Source of the DNA: Pontibacter sp. FD36
Lineage (GTDB): Bacteria > Bacteroidota > Bacteroidia > Cytophagales > Hymenobacteraceae
Assembly: GCF_015686655.1 (NCBI RefSeq)
Contig: NZ_JADPMP010000002.1
Coordinates: 62,001 to 126,000 of the forward strand
Direction of reading: 5' to 3'
DNA length: 64,000 nt
The first letter of the stretch is position 1, and each line of letters starts with the position of its first letter. Below the pieces are notes generated by a model, which worked only from the letters and a program-made list of their open reading frames with translations, did no database searches and was not told where the DNA came from. This document shows, piece by piece, positions 18,715-26,974 of the stretch. The position numbers and the translations under genes are program-made.

Positions 18715-19428
18715 CTACTTATTATAGGGAAAATCGTCAAATCCAAGCACTATCCTGTCTTTTGATATATCCATCAGAATAGAGGTATCGATGAAGTCAA
18801 TTTTAACAGCGTAAAGAGTAAGTTGCACGGCTACATTGCCATCCAAATACTCGTAAACACACACATTTAGATTGTACTTATGTTCTCCTTTGAGCAGTTC
18901 ATAGGAGTCGATAGTCCATCTAAGCTGCTGCTCAACCTCTGCTGCTTCCCACTTATAGTCAAACAACAGATTACTTGTAGCATCGCTTTTAGTCAGCGTG
19001 ATTCTGTAAGTGTTATCTCGGGTATCATACTCGTAAATGGTTTTATCCGAAGATAGGCTTACAGTTTTGAAGTTAAGAGTGTTAAAGATGCTGCCAGCCT
19101 CGCAGATGGTGCAGTCCAAAATAGTGCCATCATCTAAGCAATTGCACTTAGAATTGGCAGGAACGCAACAAGCCCAAAGCCACTTATCCTTTTGCAACAT
19201 TGGCTCTTCTTCCAATTCCAGGTTTATCCAGACAAATTCGTTATCAGCTTTTATTGCAGGAGCCAGTTCATCTGGTGTGTAAGGGAAGATGTGAAGGTAA
19301 TTAGCTGCTAATCTTTTGCCATCTGAACAGTACAATCCATACCTATCAGATGTCTTGTCATAGGTCTTCTTTATCTCTAAGCTATTGCTTCTAAATAGCA
19401 CCTCATTATTTAGTAAAATTTCCATCAT
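18715..19428 (-). CDS. Hypothetical element protein with Cys-rich centre
   Basis: A 237-aa protein of unknown family. The middle contains WACCVPANSKCNCLDDGTILDCTIC (about residues 85-109), five to six Cys that could bind a metal or form a structural knot. The rest alternates short beta-like segments. No signal peptide is present. The start ATGATG follows an A-rich leader, and the motif GATATATACTTTAAA (19431-19450) lies immediately upstream, shared with the gene starting at 10088. It is divergent from the two small genes at 19521 and 19669. Confidence 0.62.
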   Translation of the reverse strand: MMEILLNNEVLFRSNSLEIKKTYDKTSDRYGLYCSDGKRLAANYLHIFPYTPDELAPAIKADNEFVWINLELEEEPMLQKDKWLWACCVPANSKCNCLDDGTILDCTICEAGSIFNTLNFKTVSLSSDKTIYEYDTRDNTYRITLTKSDATSNLLFDYKWEAAEVEQQLRWTIDSYELLKGEHKYNLNVCVYEYLDGNVAVQLTLYAVKIDFIDTSILMDISKDRIVLGFDDFPYNK

Positions 19429-19430
19429 TT

Positions 19431-19450
19431 TAGTTTTTAAAGTATATATC
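19431..19450 (-). promoter_or_regulatory. GATATATAC motif upstream of the 19428 gene
   Basis: GATATATACTTTAAAAACTA on the minus strand, adjacent to the start codon. Its first 15 bases equal those at 10101-10120. A candidate promoter or operator; function is inferred. Confidence 0.45.
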
Positions 19451-19494
19451 TGAAAAGTCTTTTCTGGTAGAGGAGTAGAGAAGTCCCGTTTTTT

Positions 19495-19511
19495 GATATA
19501 TATTCTAAAAG
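19495..19511 (+). promoter_or_regulatory. GATATATA motif upstream of the 19521 gene
   Basis: GATATATATTCTAAAAG, a looser copy of the shared motif, faces the copy at 19431-19450 across the divergent spacer. The arrangement mirrors the 10088/10207 pair. Confidence 0.4.
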
Positions 19512-19520
19512 TTAAGAATC

Positions 19521-19679
19521 GTGAAAACAGTCAAAATAAGTGAAGCAGTAAACTATGAGTTAGATGTGTTAAAAGTACTGACATCGAGGAAGTATAAAAC
19601 CCATTTTACCAAAGGCAAATTGATTGCGATTGCACTCAAGAACCTTCATAAAATTATGAGTGAGAAAGATGAACAGTAG
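19521..19679 (+). CDS. Small basic protein, possibly ribbon-helix-helix-like
   Basis: A GTG-started frame of 52 codons. It begins (M)KTVKISEAVNYELDVL and continues with SRKYKTHFTKGKLIAIALKNLHKIM. The pattern (a short KTVKIS strand, then two helices) resembles ribbon-helix-helix repressors, but the match is weak. It overlaps the next gene by 11 nt, which argues for translational coupling. It could regulate the GATATATAC-type sites on either side (inference). Confidence 0.5.
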   Translation: MKTVKISEAVNYELDVLKVLTSRKYKTHFTKGKLIAIALKNLHKIMSEKDEQ

Positions 19680-20067
19680 CAGCTATCAAAACCCGATGCT
19701 TTTCAACCTGGATAAAGATGTATATGAGTTAGACATTCCTGCTCCCCTCAGAGTCCATACTAATGATGGAGTCTATGAAATTGTTCCAGTGGGTATAATT
19801 GAAGATAATAAAAATCTCTTCAATTGTATTACCAGCTTCGAGGACTTCGACTACGTTGTAGAGCAGTACGTGAAGAATCAAATGAACATCTTCTCTTCTT
19901 CAATAAAAGTATTGGTGCTGTACTATGACCAAGAACTGGCTTTGTACTCCACTTTGCCATTGAGGGTGCATATCGACAGACTTGAGGAAAAAGCATCTCG
20001 TCATGGCGTATCCTATACTGTAAATAGGAGGGTTCAGGCATATTATGACTGGTTGATGGAAAAGTGA
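19669..20067 (+). CDS. Hypothetical element protein
   Basis: A 132-aa protein starting at the ATG at 19669 (MNSSSYQNPML). A GTG three codons upstream is an alternative start. No family is recognised. Sequence such as LRVHTNDGVYEIVPVGIIEDNKNLF suggests a small beta-rich fold, and the end (YTVNRRVQAYYDWLMEK) is helical. Overlap with the preceding small gene suggests one transcript. A GGAAAGT hairpin follows at 20158. Confidence 0.6.
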   Translation: MNSSSYQNPMLFNLDKDVYELDIPAPLRVHTNDGVYEIVPVGIIEDNKNLFNCITSFEDFDYVVEQYVKNQMNIFSSSIKVLVLYYDQELALYSTLPLRVHIDRLEEKASRHGVSYTVNRRVQAYYDWLMEK

Positions 20068-20157
20068 GATAGATATATGGAAAGCAGTAAAGTGGAAAGT
20101 GAAAGTTTTGCTCGGGAATTCTTGAGTGTAATATCAGAGACGTTTTTCTTGGAAAGT

Positions 20158-20202
20158 GGAAAGTGGAAAGTAGGAGGCACAATTTCCTACTTTCCACTTT
20201 CC
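20158..20202. repeat. Inverted repeat made of GGAAAGT units
   Basis: GGAAAGTGGAAAGTAGGA (20158-20175) pairs perfectly with 20185-20202 over 18 bp, with a 9-nt loop. An extra GGAAAGT unit precedes it at 20151, and further units occur near 20088-20106. It lies between the convergent genes ending at 20067 and 20277. Confidence 0.75.
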
Positions 20203-20276
20203 TGAGTTACCAAAGGTATTTCTAACTTCCATAAGTTGTAAGGCTTGTTAGACAAACAATCAAAACGACCTGCTCC

Positions 20277-21566
20277 TTAGCCTCCCATCTTTATCTTGGC
20301 TATTGTTTTAGATGAAACACCAAAGGCAGCTTCAATCTCCTTGTAGCGGATGTTTTGTTTCAGCATGTCAAGGATTTCTTCTTTGTATGGATGCTGCACT
20401 TTCTGTTTACCATTGGCTATTGTTTGTTGTACCACCATTGCGTTCAATTTATAGTGTTCGGTAAGCTGAATCGCCCCCTTAACTGCTCGCATGCCGATTT
20501 CATCCTTGCCTTCTTCCTGCGCTGCCCAATAGAGTAGCTGCAAAATAAGCGCAAACCTTAGACTGTAGTTTTCCAGCTTCTTCACGATGCTTTCCTCAGC
20601 ACTGTCGCCTGGTGTGAAGCTTTTTTTGAAAGAAGTCCTCCACGTCTGGTAGTATGTGCTTGCTTCAAGGTTTAGGTGCAACACCTGTGGCGTTCTCCTG
20701 TTAAGGCTATCTACCTCTACATCTAAGGACATTAGCCTGTCAATGATACTGTTATAATTGTCCAGCAATATGCTATCTATCTTCTTGATAGTATTATACT
20801 GAGGCTCGTCATAGTTGGCAAAAAGAAACCTGTAGATGAAGCCGTTTTGGTTCCTGTTCCCCTGTGAGAAGTTTGGCAGCACGGATGGCTGAATACCTCC
20901 AAGGATATTCAGGAAAGGCTTGTTCACGAATTCGTGACCACGGCTCCTTGTTTTGTACTTAATGTCTTTGTTATCCCATGTCGTAATCAGCCTCTTTTCT
21001 ATTCGTGTCTGCAAGCCAGTCACTATTCCTATTAACTCGTCTTGTTCGAAAACCAGTGACTTATGGTTGTTGGCAAGCGAGTCAATCAAACCCTCGGATG
21101 TGATATCTTCGAGTATTATCTCAGCGAATTTCGGCTTAGGCGGTTCGTTATGTGGTCCTCTTTCTCTTGCGGGCAACTGCTTCCATTCTGCCAACTCTAA
21201 ATGGTATTCCTGCAACCGAGCAGCATAGTCATCTTGGTTCAGCTTCTCCTGATGATAGACTTGCCCCATCGCCAGGTTGATGGCAGGCGACTTACCACTG
21301 CTGGAATTACCTACCAGTCCAGCGTAGATAATGGGGGCGACCCTGATAATTTCATCCACGTTATAGGAGTTGCCTATGGCGGTAGAAGATGCGGACAGAA
21401 TTGTGAGACCTAAGAAGTTCTTAGAGATATCTTGCTTCTCGGCAGCTTCCATTAACTGCTGTATACCCTTAGGATATACGGCAGTCGGGAATAGGTTAGA
21501 GGGTGCTTGGTTTACATTTGCAGCTACTGAGCCGCTGGTCGTGTTTGTGTTTGCGTTTTGCATCAT
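20277..21566 (-). CDS. DUF3987 protein, probable primase-associated ATPase/replication protein
   Basis: About 429 aa from the ATGATG at 21566; an open extension upstream to 21659 exists but reads through poor sequence. A P-loop-like segment GNSSSGKSPAIN (about residues 86-97) and a later acidic FEQDE are typical of DUF3987, a helicase/primase-C-like domain found in plasmids, phages and integrated elements. The extreme C-terminus (MLKQNIRYKEIEAAFGVSSKTIAKIK) is a small helix-turn-helix. It follows its upstream neighbour closely on the same strand. A role in element replication is likely but inferred. Confidence 0.72.
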   Translation of the reverse strand: MMQNANTNTTSGSVAANVNQAPSNLFPTAVYPKGIQQLMEAAEKQDISKNFLGLTILSASSTAIGNSYNVDEIIRVAPIIYAGLVGNSSSGKSPAINLAMGQVYHQEKLNQDDYAARLQEYHLELAEWKQLPARERGPHNEPPKPKFAEIILEDITSEGLIDSLANNHKSLVFEQDELIGIVTGLQTRIEKRLITTWDNKDIKYKTRSRGHEFVNKPFLNILGGIQPSVLPNFSQGNRNQNGFIYRFLFANYDEPQYNTIKKIDSILLDNYNSIIDRLMSLDVEVDSLNRRTPQVLHLNLEASTYYQTWRTSFKKSFTPGDSAEESIVKKLENYSLRFALILQLLYWAAQEEGKDEIGMRAVKGAIQLTEHYKLNAMVVQQTIANGKQKVQHPYKEEILDMLKQNIRYKEIEAAFGVSSKTIAKIKMGG

Positions 21567-21659
21567 TTTATATTTTTGTTTTAAAAATTTGATGATGCAA
21601 AGATGGGGAGCCAGGAGCAGGAAATTAAGTCGAGCAAGGTAGCTACCTCTGATTATCAA

Positions 21660-22400
21660 TTACCTATCACTTCTGTCTTCTACCTCAGCAGTGCTTATAT
21701 CTTCTTTTATTTGTCTGGCGAGTACGTCTGCATCTACATCACGTCTTCTCAATTTGCTTAACGTTGTGGAGACTGCCTTCATCTTTTTGTAGGTAATTTC
21801 CCCATCACTTCCTTTTTCCTGCCACAGCACATATTTCTCAAGAAACCATTCCATTGGCTTTGACCCAATATTATTTTCTAATAAACCTGCGCCTTCCAAA
21901 AGCATGAAGAGTGTTATGACATCTTGCTTAGGCATATTGAACTTCAGTTGAAATCCATCACCGCTTTCCTTATCAGGATTAACTTCCCACAGCATATCAT
22001 CTATGTAGTCTGCGGTTCTTTTGATAAACTTCTTTTGCTGTTCAGCCATTGTCTGAAAGAAGCTTACCTTGCTGGTGGGCATGGTAGGATGTGCGTTCAG
22101 GTTTTTTTCTTCTTTTTCCCGATTAGAGTTGAATAGGCTCTCAGCCTCATCGAACTTCCGCTTCAGGTTTCTCATGTAGATTATAGGATTCGGCTTATCA
22201 TTCAAATCCCTCTCCACTTCATTAGTGAACAGTCTGTACTGTTTTTCCAGAGAAGCTTCGGATTCGCCTTCTTGACCAGGGTAATAGTCGTCATAGTAAA
22301 GTTCTGATACTTCATCATCTATGAAAGCGTGCTTCTGTATATTAATATTGAGAGTAGCCAGTGTCTTGAAGAAGTTTTCTGTTGCTGATTTTTTGCTCAT
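21660..22400 (-). CDS. Hypothetical protein upstream of the DUF3987 gene
   Basis: A 246-aa acidic protein, very charged in the middle (NSNREKEEKN). The C-terminal part (KQDVITLFMLLEGAGLL, then MKAVSTTLSKLRRRD) resembles C-terminal segments of Bacteroidota mobile-element proteins of the RteC type, but the match is too weak to name it. It is cotranscribed with the DUF3987 gene (same strand, no terminator between), so it may be a replication partner. Confidence 0.6.
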   Translation of the reverse strand: MSKKSATENFFKTLATLNINIQKHAFIDDEVSELYYDDYYPGQEGESEASLEKQYRLFTNEVERDLNDKPNPIIYMRNLKRKFDEAESLFNSNREKEEKNLNAHPTMPTSKVSFFQTMAEQQKKFIKRTADYIDDMLWEVNPDKESGDGFQLKFNMPKQDVITLFMLLEGAGLLENNIGSKPMEWFLEKYVLWQEKGSDGEITYKKMKAVSTTLSKLRRRDVDADVLARQIKEDISTAEVEDRSDR

Positions 22401-22781
22401 TGTAAATGTTGGTTGTAGTAGTTAAGAAAAGTAAATTATAATCTATTATACTTAATGATTCTAATCAGGAAAGTGGAAAGCGGAAAGTGCAAACATACTT
22501 TCCGCTTTCCACTTTCCTGATTTTGTAGAAGTGCTTTTAACCAGTTATAACTTCTTATGAGATGTCCATTGCTTTATTTAGTCTCACAATAGTAGACGCC
22601 CCCTTTGTCATAGCACTTCCAGTTGCTAAGTTACTTACATTATCCCAATCATTTTACTCCCGTTAAAAGGTTACTCCCAAAATATCGCCAGAGCCTGGTA
22701 TATGTAGGAAATTAGATATAGATTTACTCTTGTTATAACACTTGCTATTTTAGGAGTGCTAAGTATAATAAGACATATACT
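22401..22781. other. Divergent intergenic region with a 26-bp perfect hairpin
   Basis: It lies between the replication pair (minus) and the serine recombinase (plus). It holds the perfect inverted repeat 22463-22522 (listed separately) and about 260 bp of AT-rich sequence before the recombinase start. Because both flanking genes read outward, the hairpin is not an ordinary 3'-end terminator. No gene is seen. Confidence 0.6.
22463..22522. repeat. 26-bp perfect inverted repeat of GGAAAGT/GGAAAGC units
   Basis: 22463-22488 and 22497-22522 are exact complements with an 8-nt loop (GCAAACAT). Each arm carries three tandem heptamers (GGAAAGT, GGAAAGC, GGAAAGT) after AATCA. It is the longest such hairpin in the element and lies upstream of both neighbouring genes. 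It could be an origin, a recombinase site or an RNA element. Confidence 0.8.
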
Positions 22782-23405
22782 ATGAAAGCGGTTATCTATA
22801 CACGAGTAAGCACACAGGAGCAATCGACACTACGCCAGGTGAACGACCTGAAAAAAGTTGAGGGCTTTGAAGTAGTTAAAGTCTTTTCCGAAAAAATATC
22901 AGGATTTTCGAAGAAGATGGAAGAGCGAAAACAGTTGCAGGCAATGTTGAAGTATGTAGCAGAGAGTGATGCCGAAGCTATCATGGTAAGCGAACTGTCC
23001 AGGGTGGGAAGAAATACCCATGAAACGCTGACCTTACTAAAGCAACTGGAAGAACAGCGGATAAAACTATACATTCACAATCTGAACATCACCCTCAATG
23101 CAGGCGACCCCAAGGACGATATTTTTTCGAAGTTGATTGTAACGATTGTGAGTGACTTGGCACGTCTGGAATCTGAACAACTATCGAGCAGAATAAAAAG
23201 TGGCATCCAGGAGCGGAAGAGGCAAGGCTTTCACACTGGAAGGCTGGTCGGCACGGTGGAGAGCAGAGAGAAGTTTCTGGCTAAGCACAAAGACATCCAG
23301 AAGTACTTAAAGCAGGGGATGAGTTACAGCGAAATCAAAAGGCTGTGTCGTTGCGGTATGTCTACGATTAGTAAAGTAAAGGAGTATGTCAGTAGCGTAG
23401 ACTAA
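22782..23405 (+). CDS. Serine recombinase of the resolvase/invertase family
   Basis: A 207-aa protein. The N-terminus MKAVIYTRVSTQEQ carries the catalytic Ser (S10) in the YxRVS motif. SELSRVGRN and LARLESEQLSSRIKSG contain the conserved active-site Arg residues and the E-helix start. The C-terminal part (KYLKQGMSYSEIKRLCRCGMSTISKV) is a helix-turn-helix. Size and layout fit small resolvases or invertases, not large serine integrases. It may resolve element multimers or act on the nearby 26-bp inverted repeat; neither is shown by the sequence. Confidence 0.88.
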   Translation: MKAVIYTRVSTQEQSTLRQVNDLKKVEGFEVVKVFSEKISGFSKKMEERKQLQAMLKYVAESDAEAIMVSELSRVGRNTHETLTLLKQLEEQRIKLYIHNLNITLNAGDPKDDIFSKLIVTIVSDLARLESEQLSSRIKSGIQERKRQGFHTGRLVGTVESREKFLAKHKDIQKYLKQGMSYSEIKRLCRCGMSTISKVKEYVSSVD

Positions 23406-23554
23406 CTAATTTATATTTCTGGTATTGTCGATATTTCAGGTATTTATTGGTGACATTTAGCTAATTACGTGGATGTCTAACGCACTTACCACGAAGCATC
23501 TGAATTTTAACTAAGGTCATATTATTTGTACATATAGTGAACCGAATGACGAAT

Positions 23555-23592
23555 AAGAACAACCTGATAATGACTCTTACCAGGTTGTTCTT
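23555..23592. terminator. Bidirectional terminator
   Basis: AAGAACAACCTG (23555-23566) pairs exactly with CAGGTTGTTCTT (23581-23592) around a 14-nt loop. It lies between the convergent recombinase and CDF genes, 4 nt from the CDF stop. Confidence 0.7.
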
Positions 23593-23596
23593 AAGC

Positions 23597-24391
23597 CTAT
23601 TTCGCCAATTTAAGTATCCTGAACGCTCCCCTGATAACGATTACAAAGACAACAGCACCTACAATCAGGTCAGGTAAGGCTGAATCCGTTAACAGAACCA
23701 GTACACCAGCCAGGATAACGCCACCGTTGATGATGATGTCATTCGATGTGAAAATCATGGAAGCCTGCATGTGCGCTTCTTTGCTCTTGCCTTTTTGCAA
23801 CAGGTAAAGGCAGAACGCATTTGCAGCAAGAGCAAGAATGGACACCACTATCATAGTACCGAAGTCTGGCATCGGTTCATCTCCGATTACCCTGCGCACT
23901 ACCTCTATAAACCCGACCGCAGCCAGCGTAAGCTGAAAGTAACCGCTTGCCTTTGCTATGCCTTTCTTCCTGGTGACAGTACTGCCTACCGCAAACAGGC
24001 TCAACCCGTACACCAGTGCATCTGCAAGCATGTCCAGGCTATCAGCGACCAGCCCCATGGATTTGGAGATGATACCCGTGGTCATTTCCACTACGAAGAA
24101 CCCGAAGTTAATCAGCAGTACAGTCCACAGAAGCTTCCTCTGACCCTGTGCATCCTCTGCCACAAAATCCTCTTCTGTGCTTTCGGTTGAGAGCAGGGAA
24201 GAGCCTAAGCCGAGTTCATTGATATGGGCTTCTATGGTTTCAAGTTCACCAGAATGAAAAATGGTTACCTCTCGCTTCTGCAAGTCGAAGTCCATGCTTT
24301 TAACTGCGGTTACGCCATCAAGCTTCATGCGCACCATGTTCTCTTCGGAGGCGCAGTCCATGTGCTGTATTTTAAAAGTAGATTTTTCCAT
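23597..24391 (-). CDS. CDF-type cation transporter with N-terminal HMA-like domain
   Basis: A 264-aa protein. Residues 1-65 have the ferredoxin-like pattern of a heavy-metal-associated domain, but the usual CxxC is replaced by HMDCASEE with a single Cys (C13). A linker is followed by about six membrane helices of the cation diffusion facilitator family, with SLDMLADALVYGLSL as the metal-site helix. It should export a divalent metal across the inner membrane. It follows the TonB-dependent receptor gene by 8 nt on the same strand, in a three-gene set with a DUF6660 protein. The metal is not fixed by the sequence. Confidence 0.82.
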   Translation of the reverse strand: MEKSTFKIQHMDCASEENMVRMKLDGVTAVKSMDFDLQKREVTIFHSGELETIEAHINELGLGSSLLSTESTEEDFVAEDAQGQRKLLWTVLLINFGFFVVEMTTGIISKSMGLVADSLDMLADALVYGLSLFAVGSTVTRKKGIAKASGYFQLTLAAVGFIEVVRRVIGDEPMPDFGTMIVVSILALAANAFCLYLLQKGKSKEAHMQASMIFTSNDIIINGGVILAGVLVLLTDSALPDLIVGAVVFVIVIRGAFRILKLAK

Positions 24392-24399
24392 AGCGGTAA

Positions 24400-26586
24400 C
24401 TATAAAATGTTCAGTTTAATGCCACCGTTTATTACCCTGCCATCCACGGGCGCATAAATTTCATTGAAATCAGGGTTTCTCATGCTGCCAGTATAGATGC
24501 TGCCGAACCTGCTTTGCCTGGTGTCGAAGATGTTTTCGAAATTGAGGAACAGGGAAAACCTCTCGAACATTTTCTCTATCATCACTCCGTTTATCCAGTA
24601 ATCACGCCCTCTGCTGCCATCTGTCAACCGCTGTGGGGAGAAGTAGTAGGCTTCCAGACCGATGCGGAAGTTGTCCTCCTTTTCCAGCATCAGCACCGTG
24701 TTCACCCGATGCTTGGGCGTAAGCGGCATGTCATTCACTTCTCCGTTGTAGTGCTGTCTGGCATCGGTGTAGGTGTAGCCAAGGAACAGCTTCGCCCACT
24801 CGTAGCCGAACTTCATGTTGGTCTCCACGCCTTTGGTGTCCACGTACCCGTTGGCGTTCTGAAACTCATACAGGTTGTCTGGTCGCAGCGTGAGGATGAG
24901 CGGACTGTTCAGATAAGTATAAAAGAACATGTGGTTGATGCTGAAGGTGACCTCTTCCCCGATGAAGGTGTTGAAGTTGATGTCAGCGTTACCACCTATG
25001 GAGGTTTCAGCCTCTGTCTGGCTGATGTTCAGCGGAAGAATATTGCGGAAGGTAACATCCTCTGCCTCCTGCGTAAATATGGTTGGTGTCTTATAGCCCA
25101 TGCCACCACCGATACGGGAGGTAAGCCTGTCGCTTAGCTTGAACAGAGCCGAAACCCGTGGCAGCACAAAAAGCCCCCTGGTCTTGTTGGCTGGCGAAGG
25201 GGTGACATAGTCGGCTCTCAGACCAGATTCCAGTACAAACCATTTCGCTGGCGTAAACGTGTTCTGTGCAAAAGCACCGATTGTGGTGAGGTCGTAGTCT
25301 CTCGCCCCAATGGCATCGGCATTCCGCTCGGAGAAGTTGTCAGTCCAGAGGTTTGCGCCTATCACCCAATCATTTTTTTCGCAGTTGAGGCTATATGCCA
25401 CTTCGCTGAAACTGGCAGTCTGCTCTCCATCAAAGCCATAGTCAGGCACTGCGATGTTTCTGTTGAAGAAACTCAGGCTATTCTTCACCGACAGCAGAGA
25501 CTGCTCTGACAAACGATGCTCCAAATTAAACTGCGTGGACAGGCGTTCCGTGTTGTTTTGCTCAAAGTAGAACTCACCTTCCTCTCTGTCGATAAAGCGC
25601 ATATCGCCTCCCAAACGGTCTTCCTGCGATGCGTTTACACCCAACGAAAGCGTTGTGCGGTCGCTTGGGTAATAATAGAGTGTGGGGTTTGCCGTGTAAC
25701 GCTTAAACTCTGGTATAGCGGAAAAACCGATGTCGGCAGGGGCATAGGCTTGGTTAGCGTTTCTGGAAGCAAACACGGTGACACCGAATTTACCTAACTT
25801 CTTGCCGTAGAAACCGCTCAGGTCAAGCCCGTTGGCACTGGTAACGTTTGCCATCAGGCTCAGTTCCCCTTCCTCGGTTGGCTTCTTTATTATCAGGTTG
25901 ACAAGACCAGCTATCGCACCCCCACCGTATAGGGTGGAAGAACTACCTTTGATAACTTCTACCTGGTAGAGATTGAGCGGTGGAATCTGCATGATGCTCA
26001 GACCGCTTGAAAAGCCAGAGTAGAGCGGAAACCCATCCTGTAGTATCTGTGTGTAGCGACCATCCAAGCCCTGGATACGGATGTTGGCATTGGCACTTGT
26101 AGCTGATGTCTGCTGTGTCTGGATGCCAGTACTTTCACTCAACAGCATCCTGATATCTCCTGGTTTCATGTTCGCCTTCTCACCAAGTTCTTCCAGTGTG
26201 ATGGCTTCCACACGGGTCGGAATGTCCTCTATTGTTCGGCTGCTACGGGTAGTGGTGACCACTACTTCCTCAAGTTCTTCACCACCTGGCTCCAACAACA
26301 CTATAAGCGGAGTTGACTGAGTGAGCGGAAAGTTAAGGGTGTCCACCCTGTCCTCATACCCGATATAGCCGAACCTGATTACCTGCTTTCCATCAGGGAT
26401 GTTCCTTAGTTCAAGTTCTCCATTGGCATCGGCACTGGCACCTATTGCTGTTCCCTGAACGGCAGCGGTCGCCCCGACTAACGGTTGATTTGTTTCGCTA
26501 TCCCTTAGGACAGCTTTCAATGTATTCTGGCTATACGCCATCGTGCTGCTCAATAAACTGAGCAGTACAAAGATGTACTTCTTCAT
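24400..26586 (-). CDS. TonB-dependent outer-membrane receptor
   Basis: A 728-aa protein with a signal peptide (MKKYIFVLLSLLSSTMAYSQ), then a carboxypeptidase-regulatory-like beta domain (about 24-105), a plug domain (VEVIKGSSSTLYGGGAIAGLVNLI near 213-236) and a beta-barrel ending in an aromatic-poor strand (INGGIKLNIL). It imports a ligand using TonB energy. Its position between DUF6660 and a CDF transporter points to metal or metal-chelate handling. It is complete, with no frameshift. Confidence 0.92.
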   Translation of the reverse strand: MKKYIFVLLSLLSSTMAYSQNTLKAVLRDSETNQPLVGATAAVQGTAIGASADANGELELRNIPDGKQVIRFGYIGYEDRVDTLNFPLTQSTPLIVLLEPGGEELEEVVVTTTRSSRTIEDIPTRVEAITLEELGEKANMKPGDIRMLLSESTGIQTQQTSATSANANIRIQGLDGRYTQILQDGFPLYSGFSSGLSIMQIPPLNLYQVEVIKGSSSTLYGGGAIAGLVNLIIKKPTEEGELSLMANVTSANGLDLSGFYGKKLGKFGVTVFASRNANQAYAPADIGFSAIPEFKRYTANPTLYYYPSDRTTLSLGVNASQEDRLGGDMRFIDREEGEFYFEQNNTERLSTQFNLEHRLSEQSLLSVKNSLSFFNRNIAVPDYGFDGEQTASFSEVAYSLNCEKNDWVIGANLWTDNFSERNADAIGARDYDLTTIGAFAQNTFTPAKWFVLESGLRADYVTPSPANKTRGLFVLPRVSALFKLSDRLTSRIGGGMGYKTPTIFTQEAEDVTFRNILPLNISQTEAETSIGGNADINFNTFIGEEVTFSINHMFFYTYLNSPLILTLRPDNLYEFQNANGYVDTKGVETNMKFGYEWAKLFLGYTYTDARQHYNGEVNDMPLTPKHRVNTVLMLEKEDNFRIGLEAYYFSPQRLTDGSRGRDYWINGVMIEKMFERFSLFLNFENIFDTRQSRFGSIYTGSMRNPDFNEIYAPVDGRVINGGIKLNIL

Positions 26587-26670
26587 TCTTTTTTGTCTAA
26601 TGCTTTGATAGGAGTTAGGTACGATACATAAGGGTACCGCATGTCAGGTGACAAGGTCACTTTTATGGCA

Positions 26671-26970
26671 TTAGCTTAATTTTGGTGGCTGCCAGATGGA
26701 ATGGTAGTACTTATGGAAGAACTCTTGCCTGTATTCCGTAAAGAGGTTGTGGCTCGGGGTAGAAAGCGAAACTGGCTCTGCTGTAAAGCATGTCAGTGTA
26801 AAACCGATGCAGGACGAGCAACTGTAGAAGGGCGAACAGACATCGGCTTCATCTTCATTACTATCGGTTTTCTCAGTCTTAACTTCAGTGGCGCAGTTGT
26901 CGGTGATGCAGCAAGGCGAAACCGAGAGCGTTACGATTAACAAGGTTAATATGATAGTAAAGACTTTCAC
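26671..26970 (-). CDS. DUF6660 family protein, small Cys-rich exported protein
   Basis: A 99-aa protein with a signal peptide followed by Cys-rich sequence (SPCCITDNC, then DVCSPFYSCSSCIGF). This is the pattern of DUF6660 proteins, short exported proteins found beside metal-related TonB receptors in Bacteroidota. It is first in the operon DUF6660-TonB receptor-CDF. It may bind metal in the periplasm; that is inferred from the cysteines and the neighbours. Confidence 0.75.
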   Translation of the reverse strand: MKVFTIILTLLIVTLSVSPCCITDNCATEVKTEKTDSNEDEADVCSPFYSCSSCIGFTLTCFTAEPVSLSTPSHNLFTEYRQEFFHKYYHSIWQPPKLS

Positions 26971-26974
26971 GCTG

